From Ruminococcus sp. (GTDB lineage Bacteria; Bacillota; Clostridia; Oscillospirales; Ruminococcaceae), in contig JAFXDK010000085.1 in NCBI GenBank assembly GCA_017521805.1, positions 1-64,000 of the forward strand: DNA of 64,000 bases, given 5' to 3'. Each line of letters starts with the position of its first letter. Positions within the stretch are counted from its first letter, which is position 1. A model generated the notes under the pieces. That model was not told the origin of the DNA, did no database searches, and saw only the letters and a list, made by a program, of their open reading frames with translations. Of the stretch, positions 36,801-45,235 are shown piece after piece. Position numbers and translations under genes: made by a program.

Positions 36801-37277
36801 TTTTTTTGCTCCCTCAAAATTGTTATTTGAAAGATAACGGGGAATCTCTCCTGCGAGACAGGCAGAAAGGCATATTAATCCCTTGTGGTATCTGCGCAGA
36901 AGCTCTTTGTCAACTCGAGGTTTATTGTAAAATCCCTCAACATTTGCCGCCGATACAAGCTTTACAAGATTGCTGTAACCCTCGTTATTCTCACACAAAA
37001 GCACAAGATGATATGGCTTCGCATCTATTTTCGCCTCCTTGTCAAAACGTGTACGTGGCGCAACATATACCTCACAGCCAACTATAGCCTTTACACCGTT
37101 TTTTTTCGCCGTTTGTACAAATTCCATTGCTCCGTACATATTTCCGTGATCGGTAATGGCAACGGCTGACTGTCCAAGCTCCTTTACGCGCTTCATAAGT
37201 CCGTTTATGCGACAAGCACCGTCAAGGAGACTATATTCGGTATGGACATGGAGATGGACAAAATCACTGTTATTCAT
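33876..37277 (-). CDS. dnaE: DNA polymerase III alpha subunit, DnaE type
   Basis: This replicative polymerase has 1133 residues. The N-terminal PHP domain has 'FVHLHVHTEYSLLDGACRI' and 'VAITDHGNMYGA'. The palm catalytic acidic residues are in 'MPDFDIDFC' (about 400), after 'GPGRGSGAGSLCAY'. 'FVSMAKKKQDVM'-like and 'SHAAAYAYLAYQTAYLK' fingers motifs, a helix-hairpin-helix region and a C-terminal OB domain follow. DnaE1 length is normal for this group; PolC would be encoded elsewhere. GGAGG five bases before the ATG lies in the end of whiA (8-base overlap). Confidence 0.96.
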   Translation of the reverse strand: MNNSDFVHLHVHTEYSLLDGACRINGLMKRVKELGQSAVAITDHGNMYGAMEFVQTAKKNGVKAIVGCEVYVAPRTRFDKEAKIDAKPYHLVLLCENNEGYSNLVKLVSAANVEGFYNKPRVDKELLRRYHKGLICLSACLAGEIPRYLSNNNFEGAKKAALDYLDIFGDGNFFIEIQNHHLRQQLEILPQLYRLSAITGIPLVATNDCHYLSREDSELQKVLMCIQTGTVLDNPNGLDFGTDEFYVKSAEEMTELFDGHEEALTITSKIAERCNVDFNFDSGIKIPEFKTERVVNNAEYLRKLSFEGLYRHYGRNVSAETVSRLEYELSVIEEKHFVDYFLIVWDFIRYARENNIPVGPGRGSGAGSLCAYCIGITGIDPMKYNLMFERFLNPERVSMPDFDIDFCIEGRQAVKDYVVQKYGADKVSEIIAFDTLKAKAAVRDIVRVLGLSYNLGDKIAKMIDPKNDFSYSLKENKELAALYTADKSVKKLIDLALKLEGMPRHTSTHAAGVVISDIKLDELVPVQKNDNTIITQYTMTYLEALGLLKMDFLGLRNLTVIRDTVNEIRKFQPDFNINTIPENDNEVYEMLSKGDTAGVFQFESDGMTKWLTELKPERLDDLIVIISLYRPGPMKSIPVYINNKRNPQNVEYLHPMLKETLEETYGVMVYQEQVMEICRKLAGYSYGHADNVRRAMAKKKQDVMLQERESFVYGAMENGVSTGIANKIFDEMVSFASYAFNKSHAAAYAYLAYQTAYLKCHYRGIYMAALMSSVMTGGGRLVDYITDCRTAGIEVMPPDINRSMKGFIYDGKKLYFGLLAVKNAGWGLADKIIANRQENGNFTSLQDFCERISGRELNKKALENLIKTGAFDGLRLNRCQMLESCEMLLEMAGRGARGIIDGQMNLFDTVSTEDMNIKISYRPEYDRKKLLAMEKEAAGIYLTGDPLSEFEYLAQLLKVQRIAAITDESVKDDDAVKLMCIIRKRKLHETKKGSKMCFLTLEDSSGEIDAVVFPDLFLLSASKLTEDSVVYINGRISKKDDSISVICGSIAVESEFLQITEHMQLCIKTNSDNIPVNEINNICQQYKGNTKICFYFTDVKKMVRPKNKLMIGISVESFNRLCGFIAAENIGLI

Positions 37278-38184
37278 TGCTTCCTCCGCTGTTTCTTATC
37301 TCGTCTGCTATCTTTGCCAATTTCTTGAATCTATGATTCACTCCTGAACGGCTTATTGGCGGATTAAGACTTTCTCCAATATCCTGCAAGCTCAAACCAG
37401 TGCTTTCGAGACGAAGTTCTGCAACTTCACGGAGTTCATCTGTAAGGCTGTCAAGCCCGCGTTTTTCGACTATAAGCATTATGTCTTCAATCTGTTTCAT
37501 CGATGCTTTTACAACCTTATTAATATTGGCATTATCGCAGTTTGTTATACGATTAGCCTTGTTACGCACATCTTTGTATATCTTCACATTCATTAATTCA
37601 AGGGTACACTGCTGTGCATTTATAAATGTAAGAGTATCTTCAATGGATTCACTTCCCTTAATGTATACAATATACTGCCCCCGTCGCACTGTTATTCCCG
37701 CTGTAATTCCTATATCGCCAAGAAGCGCTGTCAGTTCCTGAGCCAGTTGTTCTTCGGGAGCTGTAAATTCAAGGTGATATTCTTTTTCAGGGTCATTGAC
37801 GCTTCCTCCTGCAAGAAATACTCCTGCTGTAAATACACCAAGGCTTCCTATTGATATAATCTCACGGTTTATATATCGCTCACCGCTCTTTAGGCGATAT
37901 TTCCTGAAAACGGAATCAATAAGCTCAGTATTGCTTATATCGTATATATACAATGTTTTGCCGTTTTTCGCCTCTGATTTTTTAAACTGTAACTCACGAT
38001 GAAATACAGCCCAAAATAATTTTCCGAATGTATTGGCTGATTTCTGACTTTTGCTCTGAAAACAGATTCTTTCTGTTGTCAGAGTTCGACTGAATAGTAA
38101 CATTCCGTAAAGGCAGGCAAATTTTTTGTCCTTATCGTTTATATTGGCGCATATTTCATTGCGCACTTCATCGGAAAATGACAT
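37270..38184 (-). CDS. whiA: WhiA DNA-binding protein
   Basis: WhiA is a conserved Gram-positive protein linked to cell division and chromosome segregation in Bacillus and to sporulation in Streptomyces. It has 304 residues. An N-terminal LAGLIDADG-like homing-endonuclease fold without catalytic residues ('VFLAGGSVNDPEKEYHLEF') is followed by a C-terminal helix-turn-helix ('RLESTGLSLQDIGESLNPPISRSGVNHRF'). It sits in the usual cluster with rapZ and dnaE, but the gene for YvcK, normally next to it, is missing. Confidence 0.95.
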   Translation of the reverse strand: MSFSDEVRNEICANINDKDKKFACLYGMLLFSRTLTTERICFQSKSQKSANTFGKLFWAVFHRELQFKKSEAKNGKTLYIYDISNTELIDSVFRKYRLKSGERYINREIISIGSLGVFTAGVFLAGGSVNDPEKEYHLEFTAPEEQLAQELTALLGDIGITAGITVRRGQYIVYIKGSESIEDTLTFINAQQCTLELMNVKIYKDVRNKANRITNCDNANINKVVKASMKQIEDIMLIVEKRGLDSLTDELREVAELRLESTGLSLQDIGESLNPPISRSGVNHRFKKLAKIADEIRNSGGSNE

Positions 38185-38204
38185 TTCACATCAACTCTTT
38201 TCAT

Positions 38205-38235
38205 AAAAAAACGCACACATGAAGTATGCGTTTTT
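38205..38235 (-). terminator. Terminator after the PEBP lipoprotein gene
   Basis: AAAAACGCA and TGCGTTTTT form the stem between the lipoprotein stop and the whiA start; T-rich on the minus strand. It may partly separate hprK-rapZ from whiA-dnaE expression. Confidence 0.7.
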
Positions 38236-38263
38236 ATATTTTTTACTCTACAGGAAAATATAA

Positions 38264-38920
38264 TTAATCTCCATATGTATATGTTCCTTTGATATGACCA
38301 TAGGAAATAACATTTCCCTCGGTATTATCGTATACATCAAGCTCAGAAGCCAATTTGCTAAAAAATATGTTTGAACCGTCATAATTCAAATTTGTAAGTT
38401 CAACATTCTTTTTTAAAGCAACAACATATATTTCATAACTATGTGTATCTCCGGGCGGACAAGGTCCTACATATTCATCTTCATTTGCCCATCCTTGCGG
38501 TAATTCAGTTTCGGTAAGACCATAAGATTCCCAATGAAGCCAATTGCCTGCTGTAGTATCAATCATATAAACAGCATAGCATTCAGCGTCGGGAACAGGT
38601 TCCCATTTGAGATGCGGTGAAACGTTCGAACCGTTTGCTGTGTTTGTGATAATCGTATCCCACACACCTTCATGCAAATCGTCGGAAGATAATTCAAATG
38701 TTTTTATATTATCATCATTGAAAATATCTTTGTTCTTTTTCTTTTCTTCTGTTTCTTCTGCAGTCGGCGCATTTATAGCTTTTTTTTCTGTTTCAACAGC
38801 TGTTTCTGTTGGAATCGGAGCAGAATCAGTATTATTATCTGAACTGCTACAGCCGTATACAACAAAAGACAAACTACAAAACAGTGCACATAAAATTAAT
38901 GTTCTTTTTAATATTTTCAT
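38264..38920 (-). CDS. PEBP/YbhB-like lipoprotein
   Basis: The 218-residue protein has a signal ending VVYGC (lipidated C24), an acidic/Thr/Lys linker to about residue 65, and a phosphatidylethanolamine-binding-protein fold: 'SPHLKWEPVPDAECYAVYMID', 'NWLHWE' and 'EYVGPCPPGDTHSYEIYVVAL' are the PEBP signatures that form the anion/ligand pocket. It should be anchored outside the cell; bacterial members (YbhB/YbcL) have no settled function. Start 38920 follows GAGGTG. It begins 18 bases after rapZ, where yvcK is found in many relatives. Confidence 0.88.
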   Translation of the reverse strand: MKILKRTLILCALFCSLSFVVYGCSSSDNNTDSAPIPTETAVETEKKAINAPTAEETEEKKKNKDIFNDDNIKTFELSSDDLHEGVWDTIITNTANGSNVSPHLKWEPVPDAECYAVYMIDTTAGNWLHWESYGLTETELPQGWANEDEYVGPCPPGDTHSYEIYVVALKKNVELTNLNYDGSNIFFSKLASELDVYDNTEGNVISYGHIKGTYTYGD

Positions 38921-38938
38921 AAAACACCTCGGCAAAAA

Positions 38939-39811
38939 TTATATCTTCTTATCCTTTGTTATATCGCGGTGATACTTATGCACTTTATAGCCTGACTTGA
39001 TTAGATGCTGGGATATATGCTCAGCAAAAGTAATCGAGCGATGCTTGCCGCCTGTACAGCCGAAAGCTATTACAAGCTGACTTTTTCCCTCTTTAATGTA
39101 AAGGGGCACAAGAAAATCAAGAAGTTTCGTCAGCTTATTATAAAGCTCCTGTGATTCCTCAAAGCTCATTACGTAATCCTGCACGTTTTTTTCAACTCCC
39201 GTATGATTGCGCAAATCCTCTATATAATAGGGATTTGGCAGACATCTCACATCAAATACAAGGTCGGATTCCGTAGAAACCCCGTATTTGAAACCAAAGG
39301 ACATAACCTTGATTACAAGAGATTCCGAAGTATTTCCGAAAAATATGTTATATATCTGCTCTTTCAGCTGAGCAGCAGAAAGATATGATGTTTCTATGTA
39401 ATAATCCGCAACCGCTCTGAGCTGTGCAAGCTGACTGCGTTCAAACTCAATAGCAGCGTGCATATTCCCGTCAAATTTTTCATCAAGGGGATGCTTTCGA
39501 CGAGTTTCCTTGTAACGTTTGATGATTACCTCATCATCCGCTTCTATGAAGATTATTTTTACATCAACATCTTTTTCTGAACGTAAATCTTGTAAAGCGT
39601 GATATATTTCCGCAAACATATCTCCAGTACGAATATCAACAGCAACAGCTATCTTTTCTATACCTTTTTCAGATTTGCGGCAAAGGTCTACAAACTGTGG
39701 AATAAGCCTCGGTGGAATATTATCAATACAATAATATCCGATATCCTCCATAACATCCATTACGCTTGACTTACCTGACCCTGACATTCCTGTTACTATA
39801 TATAGCTTCAT
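38939..39811 (-). CDS. rapZ: RapZ/YvcJ nucleotide-binding protein
   Basis: This 290-residue P-loop protein has GMSGSGKS at 8-15, 'CIDNIPPRLIPQFV' and the C-terminal domain 'GCTGGKHRSITFAEHISQHL'. RapZ in Escherichia coli controls GlmZ sRNA decay; YvcJ in Bacillus hydrolyses GTP and affects competence. In this group the role is unknown. It starts 11 bases after murB. Confidence 0.94.
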   Translation of the reverse strand: MKLYIVTGMSGSGKSSVMDVMEDIGYYCIDNIPPRLIPQFVDLCRKSEKGIEKIAVAVDIRTGDMFAEIYHALQDLRSEKDVDVKIIFIEADDEVIIKRYKETRRKHPLDEKFDGNMHAAIEFERSQLAQLRAVADYYIETSYLSAAQLKEQIYNIFFGNTSESLVIKVMSFGFKYGVSTESDLVFDVRCLPNPYYIEDLRNHTGVEKNVQDYVMSFEESQELYNKLTKLLDFLVPLYIKEGKSQLVIAFGCTGGKHRSITFAEHISQHLIKSGYKVHKYHRDITKDKKI

Positions 39812-39822
39812 AAATAATCCTC

Positions 39823-40728
39823 TTACTTGATTATAATTGGTTCAAGCTCCAGAATGTAGCCTGTTTTTTCTTTGACAATATCTCTTACCTTTTGGCAGAG
39901 ATCCAACACATCGTCACACGTCGCACCGCCTGTATTAATAACAAATCCGCTGTGTTTTTCACTGACCTGAGCACCACCCACTGACAATCCTTTTAATCCG
40001 CACTGCTCAATAAGAAGCGATGCGTAGCTACCTTCAGGCCGCTTGAATGTACTGCCTGCACTGGGATATTCAAGCGGCTGTTTTGAAACACGTTTTTTCA
40101 TGCATTCAGCCATTGCCCCTTTTATATCATCAAGATTGCCCTCAGTAAGCTCAAATGTTACTGATGTGATAATACAATTTCTTTCAGAGAATATACTGTG
40201 ACGGTATGAAAGCTCCATATCTTCTGCGGATATATGGCAAAGCTCACCATTTTCATTAATATACTCAGCCGATACAACAACATCTTTCATTTCGCTGCCA
40301 TACGCGCCTGCATTCATATAAAGTCCACCGCCAACAGATCCTGGAATCCCATAGAGATTTTCCATACCGCTGAGCCCTGCCTGCTGTGCTTTTTTGCATA
40401 CCTCTGCAAGTGATGCACCTGCACCTGCTATAACAATATTTCCATTTATTTCAACACCTGATATTGCATTTCCGAAGTGCAGTATAACTCCGTCATAGCC
40501 CTCATCTAAAGCAAGAATGTTGCTGCCTCTGCCAATTACGGTATATTTTATGTTGTTTTCACGAAGATATTTTACAAGCTCCACAGCTGCCTCAGAGGAT
40601 GATATATCTATAAGCATACGACATTCACCGCCGATTTTAAATGTTGTATAATCTTTAAGAGAACAGCTTACACTGCATTTACAGTTCAGTTCTTTGCATA
40701 TTTCAGTCAGTTCAATGATATTTATCAT
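39823..40728 (-). CDS. murB: UDP-N-acetylenolpyruvoylglucosamine reductase
   Basis: This FAD enzyme reduces UDP-GlcNAc-enolpyruvate to UDP-MurNAc for peptidoglycan. It has 301 residues. 'YTTFKIGGECRMLID' and 'VIGRGSNILALDEGYDGVIL' bind FAD, 'GIPGSVGGGLYMNAGAYGSEM' is the family hallmark, 'YPSAGSTFKRPEG' holds the catalytic serine (type II MurB), and 'SEKHSGFVIN' the substrate loop. Start 40728 follows AGGAG. Confidence 0.95.
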   Translation of the reverse strand: MINIIELTEICKELNCKCSVSCSLKDYTTFKIGGECRMLIDISSSEAAVELVKYLRENNIKYTVIGRGSNILALDEGYDGVILHFGNAISGVEINGNIVIAGAGASLAEVCKKAQQAGLSGMENLYGIPGSVGGGLYMNAGAYGSEMKDVVVSAEYINENGELCHISAEDMELSYRHSIFSERNCIITSVTFELTEGNLDDIKGAMAECMKKRVSKQPLEYPSAGSTFKRPEGSYASLLIEQCGLKGLSVGGAQVSEKHSGFVINTGGATCDDVLDLCQKVRDIVKEKTGYILELEPIIIK

Positions 40729-40776
40729 GTTCAAGCTCCTATGACAGTATAATGGTCCGCACAATTATGTACGGTA

Positions 40777-41736
40777 TTAGAAATTTTCGTAATTGCGGAC
40801 AGTTTCTTTCGGATCAGACTGCATACCAAGTCTGTTGAGAAGTTCAGCAGCAGCATTATAGCCCATTTTCTTCTGTCTGTTGTTCATAGCTGCAACCTCG
40901 AGGATAACAGCAAGGTTACGTCCTGGCTTTACAGGGATTGTAAGAGAGGGAACCTTTACTCCAAGGAGTGATACATATTCAGTATCCACACCCATTCTGT
41001 CATAAACCTTTTCAGGATTCCACTGTTCAAGCTCAATAACAAGGTCAATTTTTTCTGTCATCTTTACAGCACCGATACCGAAAAGACGACGAGCATTGAT
41101 AATACCGATACCTCTCAGTTCGAGGAAATGGCGGATATTATCAGGTGAGCTTCCCACAAGGCTGATATTTGATACCTTACGGATTTCAACAGCATCATCA
41201 GCAACAAGACGATGACCACGCTTTACAAGCTCAATAGCTGTTTCGCTCTTACCTACACCGCTTTCACCTGTAATGAATACACCTTCACCGTAAATTTCAA
41301 TAAGGACGCCGTGACGTGTAACTCTCGGAGCGAGATTAAGATTGAGGAATGCAATTAGTCCCGACATAAAGTTTGATGTACTTTCCTTGCTTCTGAGCAG
41401 CGGAATTTCATACTCTTTTGCAAGCTCCAGCATTTCTGCAAAATAAGGCAGTTCACGAGTGATTATAATTGCAGGTATTCTCTGAGCAAAAAGGAGCTGA
41501 AGTCTTTCACGCCTTGTCTCCTCATCAAGTGTTGAGAGATACGCAAATTCTACCTTACCAATAATCTGAATACGTTCGGGATTAAAGTATTCATAAAATC
41601 CCATAAGCTGAAGGCCAGGTCTGTTTACTTCTGTTTCGCCAATGAGGATATCCTCAGCTTCTTTCTGGATATAGATTACTTCAAGCTTGAATTCATCTAT
41701 AACCTTTTGTAATGATACAGTAAAATTTTCAGCCAT
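40777..41736 (-). CDS. hprK: HPr kinase/phosphorylase
   Basis: The bifunctional enzyme phosphorylates HPr at Ser46 with ATP and reverses it, setting carbon catabolite control in Firmicutes. It has 319 residues. The N-terminal domain precedes 'TRHGVLIEIYGEGV' (H142), the P-loop GESGVGKS at 157-164, 'LVADDAVEI' and 'LELRGIGIINARRLFG' signatures. Start 41736 has GGAGAA upstream. It leads hprK-murB-rapZ; the presence of HprK implies ptsH elsewhere. Confidence 0.96.
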   Translation of the reverse strand: MAENFTVSLQKVIDEFKLEVIYIQKEAEDILIGETEVNRPGLQLMGFYEYFNPERIQIIGKVEFAYLSTLDEETRRERLQLLFAQRIPAIIITRELPYFAEMLELAKEYEIPLLRSKESTSNFMSGLIAFLNLNLAPRVTRHGVLIEIYGEGVFITGESGVGKSETAIELVKRGHRLVADDAVEIRKVSNISLVGSSPDNIRHFLELRGIGIINARRLFGIGAVKMTEKIDLVIELEQWNPEKVYDRMGVDTEYVSLLGVKVPSLTIPVKPGRNLAVILEVAAMNNRQKKMGYNAAAELLNRLGMQSDPKETVRNYENF

Positions 41737-41818
41737 AATTTTCTCCATTCCCCGATAATTCGGTTTTTATTTCAAGGATTCTCAAAATTCTTATATTGTG
41801 ATAATCCCTTATGATTCT

Positions 41819-43009
41819 TTATCCAATTACAAACGCCTTGTAACCATATTCCGTCAATACTTTTCTGACTTCGGAGATTTCTTCCTCTGTAAGATTGCCA
41901 CCTGATATTCTTGCAGCAACATTGAAATCCACAAGCTTTTCATTTACCATTCCGATACACTTGTCAACCTTTTCCGCAGCACTTCCGCTGAAAGAGTATA
42001 CATCTTCACCCTTTGTAATTCCTTTGTTGAGCACGTCAATATCAATGTTAAGTATAAAATTATTTGCTGAGAGCAGTATAGGCTGTAATACATCGGTTCT
42101 TCCCATGATTATATCCTCAGCAGATACTTCAATCTGCATTGCCGCTCCGTTGGATACTGCTGTATCATAAAGGAGATTAGCCGCAGATGTAAGTGACATA
42201 CATCTGTCATTCTGTGAAAGAACAGGGTCAAGATTGAGCAAATCGGTTTCTGTAAAGTCAGGGAAAACGAAATCGGAACATATTATCTGTTCAAATCCAG
42301 CCCAGCTTATTTCCAGAATAAGATTTGTGTTGTAATCCAATGCCCGCTGTGCATATGGAGAAGCCCAAGCCTGACCATTTGAATCAACCCATAGCGTGCC
42401 GTTTGCCGCCATTACATAGCCTGCATCAAAGAAATTGGCAGGCATTGTATTATCTCTGAAAACACTTATAAGCGCCGCTGGCTTATAGCCGCTGTTTTGA
42501 ATTAACTGTATAATTTCCGCAAGTGTAAGCGTTGATTGAATTGAAGTCTGAGCTTCATATACTGTAGAAGCGTAGTTTACTCCACCGCCCTTTACTTTTA
42601 AAGGCACTTCAATAAACTCAATTTCCTGATTCGCAGAAACTCTGCTGAGAGCCGCTCTCAAAGCATCGGCACTTGCAAGGTCATCAGCTTTAAGTGCCGC
42701 CGCCTTGTAATATACAGTTTCCTGGGCTTCTGTAGGAGCCTGTGTCGGAGCTGCTGTAGGAATTACAATAATATTTTCAGCAGGCTCAGTTAATGCCTCT
42801 AAAGTCGGCGGTTCTGTGGTAACAGGTTCATCCCCTTTGTGCTTAGTATAATTAATTATAGGTTCAGCCACACTGTAACCAAGAAAACCTATACCACCTA
42901 TGAGAAGTACGGTAAGAGCTCCAGATAGAAATTTTCCCATAGGGCTTTTTCCGTAGTAATTTTTTTCCTTTGTCTTGTAAATTTTTCTTCCTTTGTACTT
43001 GAATTTCAT
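41819..43009 (-). CDS. Membrane-anchored putative glycoside hydrolase (DUF4015-like)
   Basis: The 396-residue protein has a basic N-terminus, one membrane helix (about 28-48), a Thr/Pro/Glu-rich linker (about 58-95), and an extracellular domain. 'KPAALISVFRDN', 'LWVDSNGQAWASPYAQRALDYNTNLILEISWAGFEQIICSDFVFP' match the pattern of DUF4015, a barrel-like family annotated as putative glycoside hydrolase ('dRnGkpWvdPYn...eaaelGFdEIqfDYvRFP'). The usual acidic residue in that last motif is partly kept (SDFVFP). Activity is unproven. It lies 45 bases after the rnfA-like gene and so probably in its operon. Confidence 0.75.
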   Translation of the reverse strand: MKFKYKGRKIYKTKEKNYYGKSPMGKFLSGALTVLLIGGIGFLGYSVAEPIINYTKHKGDEPVTTEPPTLEALTEPAENIIVIPTAAPTQAPTEAQETVYYKAAALKADDLASADALRAALSRVSANQEIEFIEVPLKVKGGGVNYASTVYEAQTSIQSTLTLAEIIQLIQNSGYKPAALISVFRDNTMPANFFDAGYVMAANGTLWVDSNGQAWASPYAQRALDYNTNLILEISWAGFEQIICSDFVFPDFTETDLLNLDPVLSQNDRCMSLTSAANLLYDTAVSNGAAMQIEVSAEDIIMGRTDVLQPILLSANNFILNIDIDVLNKGITKGEDVYSFSGSAAEKVDKCIGMVNEKLVDFNVAARISGGNLTEEEISEVRKVLTEYGYKAFVIG

Positions 43010-43054
43010 TTATTTTATTATCTCCTGAATATTCAGATATGCGCTTTTTTCTGT

Positions 43055-43612
43055 TTATAATAGCGCATATACAGCCATTGATATGATACCGAGGTAAACA
43101 AGCATTGCAGGAAAGCCTCTGAATGACGCAGGCACTTCCTTTGAGCAAAGTCTTCTATATGCCGCAGTAAGAATAAATGCGGCAAGAATAAATCCGATTC
43201 CTGCTTCTGCACCTGCAAGGACGTATGCACCCATATTGTCAGCTGATTTTTCAGAAACAGTAAAAAGTGTTCCCATTACAGCACAGTTAAATGCAGAAAC
43301 ATGAACATATTTTCTTGTTGTACCAAATTTTTTCCTGTCCGAAAAATAAAGGACAGTAAGAAGAATTACATAAATCGCCCCTATAACAAGTATATAAAGG
43401 AGCAGTCTAATATCGTAAAGTTTATCAGGCAGTAAGCCATTTATAAGGCAAGCACCGAATGAGCCCAATGTTGTAAATACAGAAATTGTCAAAGCAGTCC
43501 AGAGCAGATTTTTTCTGCTTCCTGCCGCAATGAAAAGTGTACTTAATCCCAGTGCCTGTGTCAGTATAAGATTAGCACCAAGAAGTACAACAAATTCAGA
43601 AATCAGAAACAT
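43055..43612 (-). CDS. RnfA-like membrane protein missing one cluster cysteine
   Basis: The 185-residue, six-helix protein is homologous to RnfA/NqrE, an inner part of the Rnf ferredoxin:NAD+ oxidoreductase that pumps Na+ or H+. In true RnfA two half-membrane cysteines (GICP and NCAVLG) hold one side of a [2Fe-2S] cluster. Here 'LGLSTLF' has S24 in place of the first Cys, while 'FNCAVMG' keeps C110. Start 43612 follows GGAGG; a GTG nine bases upstream overlaps that site. It overlaps the rnfE-like gene. Confidence 0.85.
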   Translation of the reverse strand: MFLISEFVVLLGANLILTQALGLSTLFIAAGSRKNLLWTALTISVFTTLGSFGACLINGLLPDKLYDIRLLLYILVIGAIYVILLTVLYFSDRKKFGTTRKYVHVSAFNCAVMGTLFTVSEKSADNMGAYVLAGAEAGIGFILAAFILTAAYRRLCSKEVPASFRGFPAMLVYLGIISMAVYALL

Positions 43613-44225
43613 TGCTGCCACCTCCTGCTATATCGTCATTTTTGACTGAGGGAACAATACTTCTGTATAATCCGCAGGCAAGCCCGAGAAGGATAAATCC
43701 GCCGAATGGCATGCCAAGTCCGCTTATGAACATATCAGCGTCAACAATTCTTCCGCAGAATGTGCCGTATGCAAGAAGTTCACGTACAGCTGAGATAACA
43801 AGCATAACAACATCAAATCCAAGAATATGACATATGAGCGATACTGTCATTTTTCCTTTTGTCATGTTGTGGAATTTCGTCTGCGACTGCACAACAATAA
43901 TAGAATTGACAGCAACAAGCATAAAATATATACCTATACGTTCAATAACTCCGGGAAAAAATTCTTCCGCCGCCATTTTTACGGGAATGTACACAAGAGA
44001 AGCAATTACAGCATGAATTATAGTTTTAAAGCCGAATGACAGTTTTTTCGGTATAAATGAACCAATTGTCACTGAGAGGAAAGTAATTGCTGAAAATGCG
44101 TAAATAAGCGCAAGTGAATTCATGATTGTATTTCCGCATACGATAATCGGTGATATGACCATAAATCCCGAAAGAACGGCATTACCTGTAATAAATCCAT
44201 CTAAAATAGAACATCTGTTATTCAT
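43596..44225 (-). CDS. RnfE-like membrane protein lacking both cluster cysteines
   Basis: The 209-residue, six-helix protein is homologous to RnfE/NqrD, the partner that holds the other side of the intramembrane [2Fe-2S] cluster. The expected 'GLCPTLAV' is 'VISPIIVC' (S25), and the expected 'NCxxLGRA' is 'VNSIIVVQSQ' (S108), so both ligand cysteines are serine. The rest ('GFDVVMLVISAVRELLAYGTF') follows the family. GGAGG lies nine bases upstream. It overlaps rnfD-like by 8 and rnfA-like by 17 bases. Confidence 0.83.
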   Translation of the reverse strand: MNNRCSILDGFITGNAVLSGFMVISPIIVCGNTIMNSLALIYAFSAITFLSVTIGSFIPKKLSFGFKTIIHAVIASLVYIPVKMAAEEFFPGVIERIGIYFMLVAVNSIIVVQSQTKFHNMTKGKMTVSLICHILGFDVVMLVISAVRELLAYGTFCGRIVDADMFISGLGMPFGGFILLGLACGLYRSIVPSVKNDDIAGGGSNVSDF

Positions 44226-45228
44226 CAGTCAATACCTCCTCAGCCTCGGGAATTTCAAATTCTCCGCTTTTAATAGCTTCCCATAGATCTTCAGCGTCTT
44301 TTTCTTCCTTGACAAGAGTATCTATCTGGTTTTCAAGATTTCTGAATCCGAGAGAAACAGGAGCAAAAAGTACTGACAGGATTACTATGACATTTTCCTT
44401 ACCCGTAGTAATAACAAGTATATACGAAAATGTCGCTATGAAAAATCCATAGAAAAATGCATAGTAATTGCGTTTCGGTGCAATTCGTCTGTCTGATATT
44501 ATATATATAGCGGCAAACAGCACCATATTCGTAGAAAATGTATATTTCAGTGAATCCCACTGATTATTGCATACAGGTACGAAAAACGCAAGAAAAGCCG
44601 TTCCGATTACAGTACCTGCAAATGCACCAAAAGATATATCGCGGCGCAGAATAAGTATTACAGCCGCAACAGCAAGAAGAAGTATGCTTACAGCACCTGC
44701 AGGACCGCTGACGTTACCCATAAGGATTTCAAAATCGGTATAGTTCATTCGTCCCGATGTATTGAATCCGTGGCTTGCTGAGCTTACAAGATGCTCAGCA
44801 TTTTCAAATATTCCTGTGTGAACGTGTGGTTCTGAAAACATCAGAACCTGACTTTTCCAGGAAGTCAGCAAAAACACATATGCCGCTGCCGTAGGTGAGA
44901 ATATCATATTCTTTCTTCCGCCGAATATATTCTTTGCAACAACTACAGCAAATACACAGGCAATTGAGGCTATTGTGTAATCCATTACGGCAGGGAGCAT
45001 AAGGCACAATATCAGAGAATCAGAAATACAAGTCAGGTCATCGGCTGTAAATTTTCTCTTCATAAGACGCAGTGATATAATTTCCGCAACAAATGAAACA
45101 GAAACACATATTCCGCTTAATGCCAGTGTACGAGCACCATAGTAAAAATATTCCATTGTTACAAGGGCAAGCAAAGTCAGCATTATGTCAATCCATATAA
45201 AACGTTGTGATTTGATTTTATTCTGCAT
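44218..45228 (-). CDS. RnfD-like membrane protein with degenerate flavinylation motif
   Basis: This 336-residue polytopic protein is homologous to RnfD/NqrB, which carries covalent FMN on the Thr of a DxxSGAT motif. The matching stretch here is 'HLVSSAS' (about 143-149): Ser replaces Thr, Ser replaces Gly and His replaces Asp. 'FEILMGNVSGPAGAVSILLL' aligns with the following conserved block, where the usual Glu is Ala. A charged cytoplasmic tail (about 300-336) is extra. It begins seven bases after rpe. No rnfB, rnfC, rnfG or apbE lies in the window. Confidence 0.83.
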   Translation of the reverse strand: MQNKIKSQRFIWIDIMLTLLALVTMEYFYYGARTLALSGICVSVSFVAEIISLRLMKRKFTADDLTCISDSLILCLMLPAVMDYTIASIACVFAVVVAKNIFGGRKNMIFSPTAAAYVFLLTSWKSQVLMFSEPHVHTGIFENAEHLVSSASHGFNTSGRMNYTDFEILMGNVSGPAGAVSILLLAVAAVILILRRDISFGAFAGTVIGTAFLAFFVPVCNNQWDSLKYTFSTNMVLFAAIYIISDRRIAPKRNYYAFFYGFFIATFSYILVITTGKENVIVILSVLFAPVSLGFRNLENQIDTLVKEEKDAEDLWEAIKSGEFEIPEAEEVLTDE

Positions 45229-45235
45229 TTATTAA

